Shown here: positions 6,251-7,229 of the stretch, in pieces
Numbering within the stretch: the stretch's first letter is position 1
Layout: each line of letters starts with the position of its first letter
NCBI GenBank assembly: GCA_937868035.1
Contig: CALMLK010000470.1
Span: 1 to 7,229 of the forward strand
DNA from: an uncultured Alphaproteobacteria bacterium
GTDB taxonomy: Bacteria; Pseudomonadota; Alphaproteobacteria; Rhizobiales; Aestuariivirgaceae
Direction: 5' to 3'
DNA length: 7,229 nt
Notes under the pieces: model-generated
Seen by the model: the letters and a program-made list of their open reading frames with translations, nothing else
Told to the model about the DNA's origin: nothing
The model's database searches: none
Program-made: the position numbers and the translations under genes

Positions 6251-6259
6251 CACCTGTTC
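6245..6259 (+). promoter_or_regulatory. SOS box (LexA operator) of lexA
   Basis: GTTC-CGCACCT-GTTC, a perfect match to the GTTC-N7-GTTC direct-repeat operator known for LexA of alphaproteobacteria. Its near edge is 55 bases upstream of the lexA start codon, a position suited to promoter occlusion. I could not place confident -35 and -10 elements around it. Confidence 0.85.
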
Positions 6260-6270
6260 GCAAACTGTTT
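6256..6270 (+). promoter_or_regulatory. Possible overlapping LexA site (one mismatch)
   Basis: GTTC-GCAAACT-GTTT shares its first GTTC with the perfect box and differs from the consensus in the last base. Together they give three half-sites at 11-base steps, roughly one helical turn apart. Confidence 0.35.
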
Positions 6271-6273
6271 GCG
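6259..6273. repeat. 15-base palindrome CGCAAAC-T-GTTTGCG next to the SOS box
   Basis: Perfect 7-base arms around a single central base. It is flanked on both sides by GTTC (6256-6259 and 6273-6276) and abuts the SOS box. It has the form of a homodimer operator, but no regulator can be named from sequence. Confidence 0.5.
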
Positions 6274-6310
6274 TTCTGAGCCGGATTTGGCGAAGTCTGG
6301 GCGAAAAGCG

Positions 6311-7229
6311 CTAGAAATCGAGCAGGAGAATGGGAACGCCGTCTCCCGCCGCCGCAGCAGCGGCATGGGCGGTCCGGATGATGAGGCAGTGGGCGGTTTG
6401 CATCGACCGCTGCATGGAGGAATCCTGGACGGAGAAGGGTGTCACGCTGCGCTGTCCATCCGGAGCGCAGGCGAGCGTGGCGCGGATGTAATCCTGCCGG
6501 TCGTCGTTGGCGGGCAGCGGTGCGGTCAGGATCGCCCGCGGCGCCTCGCCCTCCGGGGGCAAGCCCTGCAGCGCGTCGATCAGCGGCTTGAGGAAGAGCC
6601 GTGCCGTCACCAGGGCCGAGACCGGATTTCCGGGCAACCCCATGACGTGCAGCTTGCCCTTGCGGCCATGCATGAACGGTTTTCCAGGCCGCATGGCGAT
6701 CTTCCAGAAGCCGATGCGAATCCCGCAGGCCTTGAACGCCGCCTGCACATAGTCGTGGTCGCCGACCGAAGCGCCCCCGGTGGTCAGCAGAATGTCACCC
6801 TTCATGCCCTTGCGCACGGCAGCCTTCGTGGCGGCCAGCGTGTCCGGAACGATGCCGAGGTTTGTCACCCGCGCGCCCAGCGCTTCAGCCATGGCGGCAA
6901 GCGCGTGGGAATTGGAGGAATAGATCTGGTCCGGCCTGGCGCGCTCTCCGGGTTGCACCAGTTCATCGCCTGTGGCGAACAGGATGATGTGCGGTTTCCT
7001 CCGCACACGGATTTTTCTCGCGTTGGCAGCGGCAGCAAGTCCGATGTCGCGGGGGCGAAGCCGCTGGCCCACCTGCAGCAGGGTATCACCCCGGGCAAAG
7101 TCCAGTGCAGCGCGCCGGATGTTCCGGCCCTTGTCCGCGCCGTGGTGCACCGTCAGGCTGTCGCCCTCGCGGCTTGTGTTTTCCTGGATGATGACGGTAT
7201 CGGCACCGGGGGGCAGCGGCGCACCGGTG
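6311..7229 (-). CDS. moeA: MoeA, molybdopterin molybdenumtransferase (3' part; 5' end outside window)
   Basis: MoeA inserts molybdate into adenylylated molybdopterin to form the molybdenum cofactor. The frame is open through the right edge. The 305 visible residues begin at TGAPLPPGADTVIIQENT, a conserved block of the family, so about 100 N-terminal residues are missing. Family motifs in order: NIRR and DFARGD (residues about 36-48), FATGDELVQPGE (about 84-95), SSNS (104-107), TTGGASVGDHDYV (149-161), RPGKP (180-184) and GLPGNPVSAL (197-206). The C-terminal domain contains DRQDYIRA, the typical Arg-containing segment, and ends ILLLDF. A GTG at 7150 is internal, not the start. moeA next to lexA is a neighbourhood I recall from rhizobia; no functional link between the two is evident. 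Confidence 0.96.
   Translation of the reverse strand, partial: TGAPLPPGADTVIIQENTSREGDSLTVHHGADKGRNIRRAALDFARGDTLLQVGQRLRPRDIGLAAAANARKIRVRRKPHIILFATGDELVQPGERARPDQIYSSNSHALAAMAEALGARVTNLGIVPDTLAATKAAVRKGMKGDILLTTGGASVGDHDYVQAAFKACGIRIGFWKIAMRPGKPFMHGRKGKLHVMGLPGNPVSALVTARLFLKPLIDALQGLPPEGEAPRAILTAPLPANDDRQDYIRATLACAPDGQRSVTPFSVQDSSMQRSMQTAHCLIIRTAHAAAAAAGDGVPILLLDF

Noticed and set aside
6231..6263. Sigma70 -35/-10 pair for lexA (TTGCGA with TACTTA or TATGTT)
   Set aside because: At 17-base spacing the -10 match is poor (2 of 6). The better TATGTT lies 21 bases from the -35, so no promoter is called.

Overview
The window looks like chromosomal core sequence from an alphaproteobacterium, most likely of the Hyphomicrobiales (Rhizobiales) type. 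The DNA is GC-rich by eye. SecD and SecF are separate proteins followed by an Mth938-family gene and a squalene/phytoene-synthase-like gene. LexA is about 239 residues with a long linker, and its gene carries a direct-repeat SOS box (GTTC-N7-GTTC), the form known from alphaproteobacteria. I cannot name the genus.

Left part, plus strand (1-2982): a tightly packed co-directional cluster. It holds the 3' end of secD, complete secF, a small Mth938/DUF498-domain gene that overlaps the secF stop by 4 bases, and a squalene/phytoene-synthase-fold gene that overlaps its predecessor by 8 bases. SecD and SecF are the proton-driven export/insertion partners of SecYEG. The two small genes resemble the mitochondrial complex I assembly factors NDUFAF3 and NDUFAF6. 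The second has lost the aspartate-rich motifs of true prenyl-condensing synthases. I read the cluster as a membrane-protein insertion and respiratory-complex assembly module; this is inference.

Middle, minus strand (2986-5202): reading in transcription order (right to left), a YibF-like glutathione S-transferase and a UbiH/UbiF/COQ6-type FAD hydroxylase form a two-gene operon behind a good sigma70-type promoter. hspQ follows after 79 bases. hspQ runs convergently into the secDF cluster, with only 3 bases between the stop codons.

Right part, minus strand (5203-7229): a 268-base gene-free stretch holds that promoter and two imperfect hairpins. Next come lexA, its 120-base regulatory region, and the 3' part of moeA (molybdenum cofactor synthesis), whose 5' end lies outside the window. 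The lexA regulatory region is densely patterned: one perfect SOS box, two near-matches, an 8-bp-arm inverted repeat and a separate 15-base palindrome.

I see no mobile element, CRISPR array, tRNA or rRNA, and no frank pseudogene. The most interesting signals are the paired complex I assembly-factor homologues coupled to secF and the elaborate operator architecture upstream of lexA.
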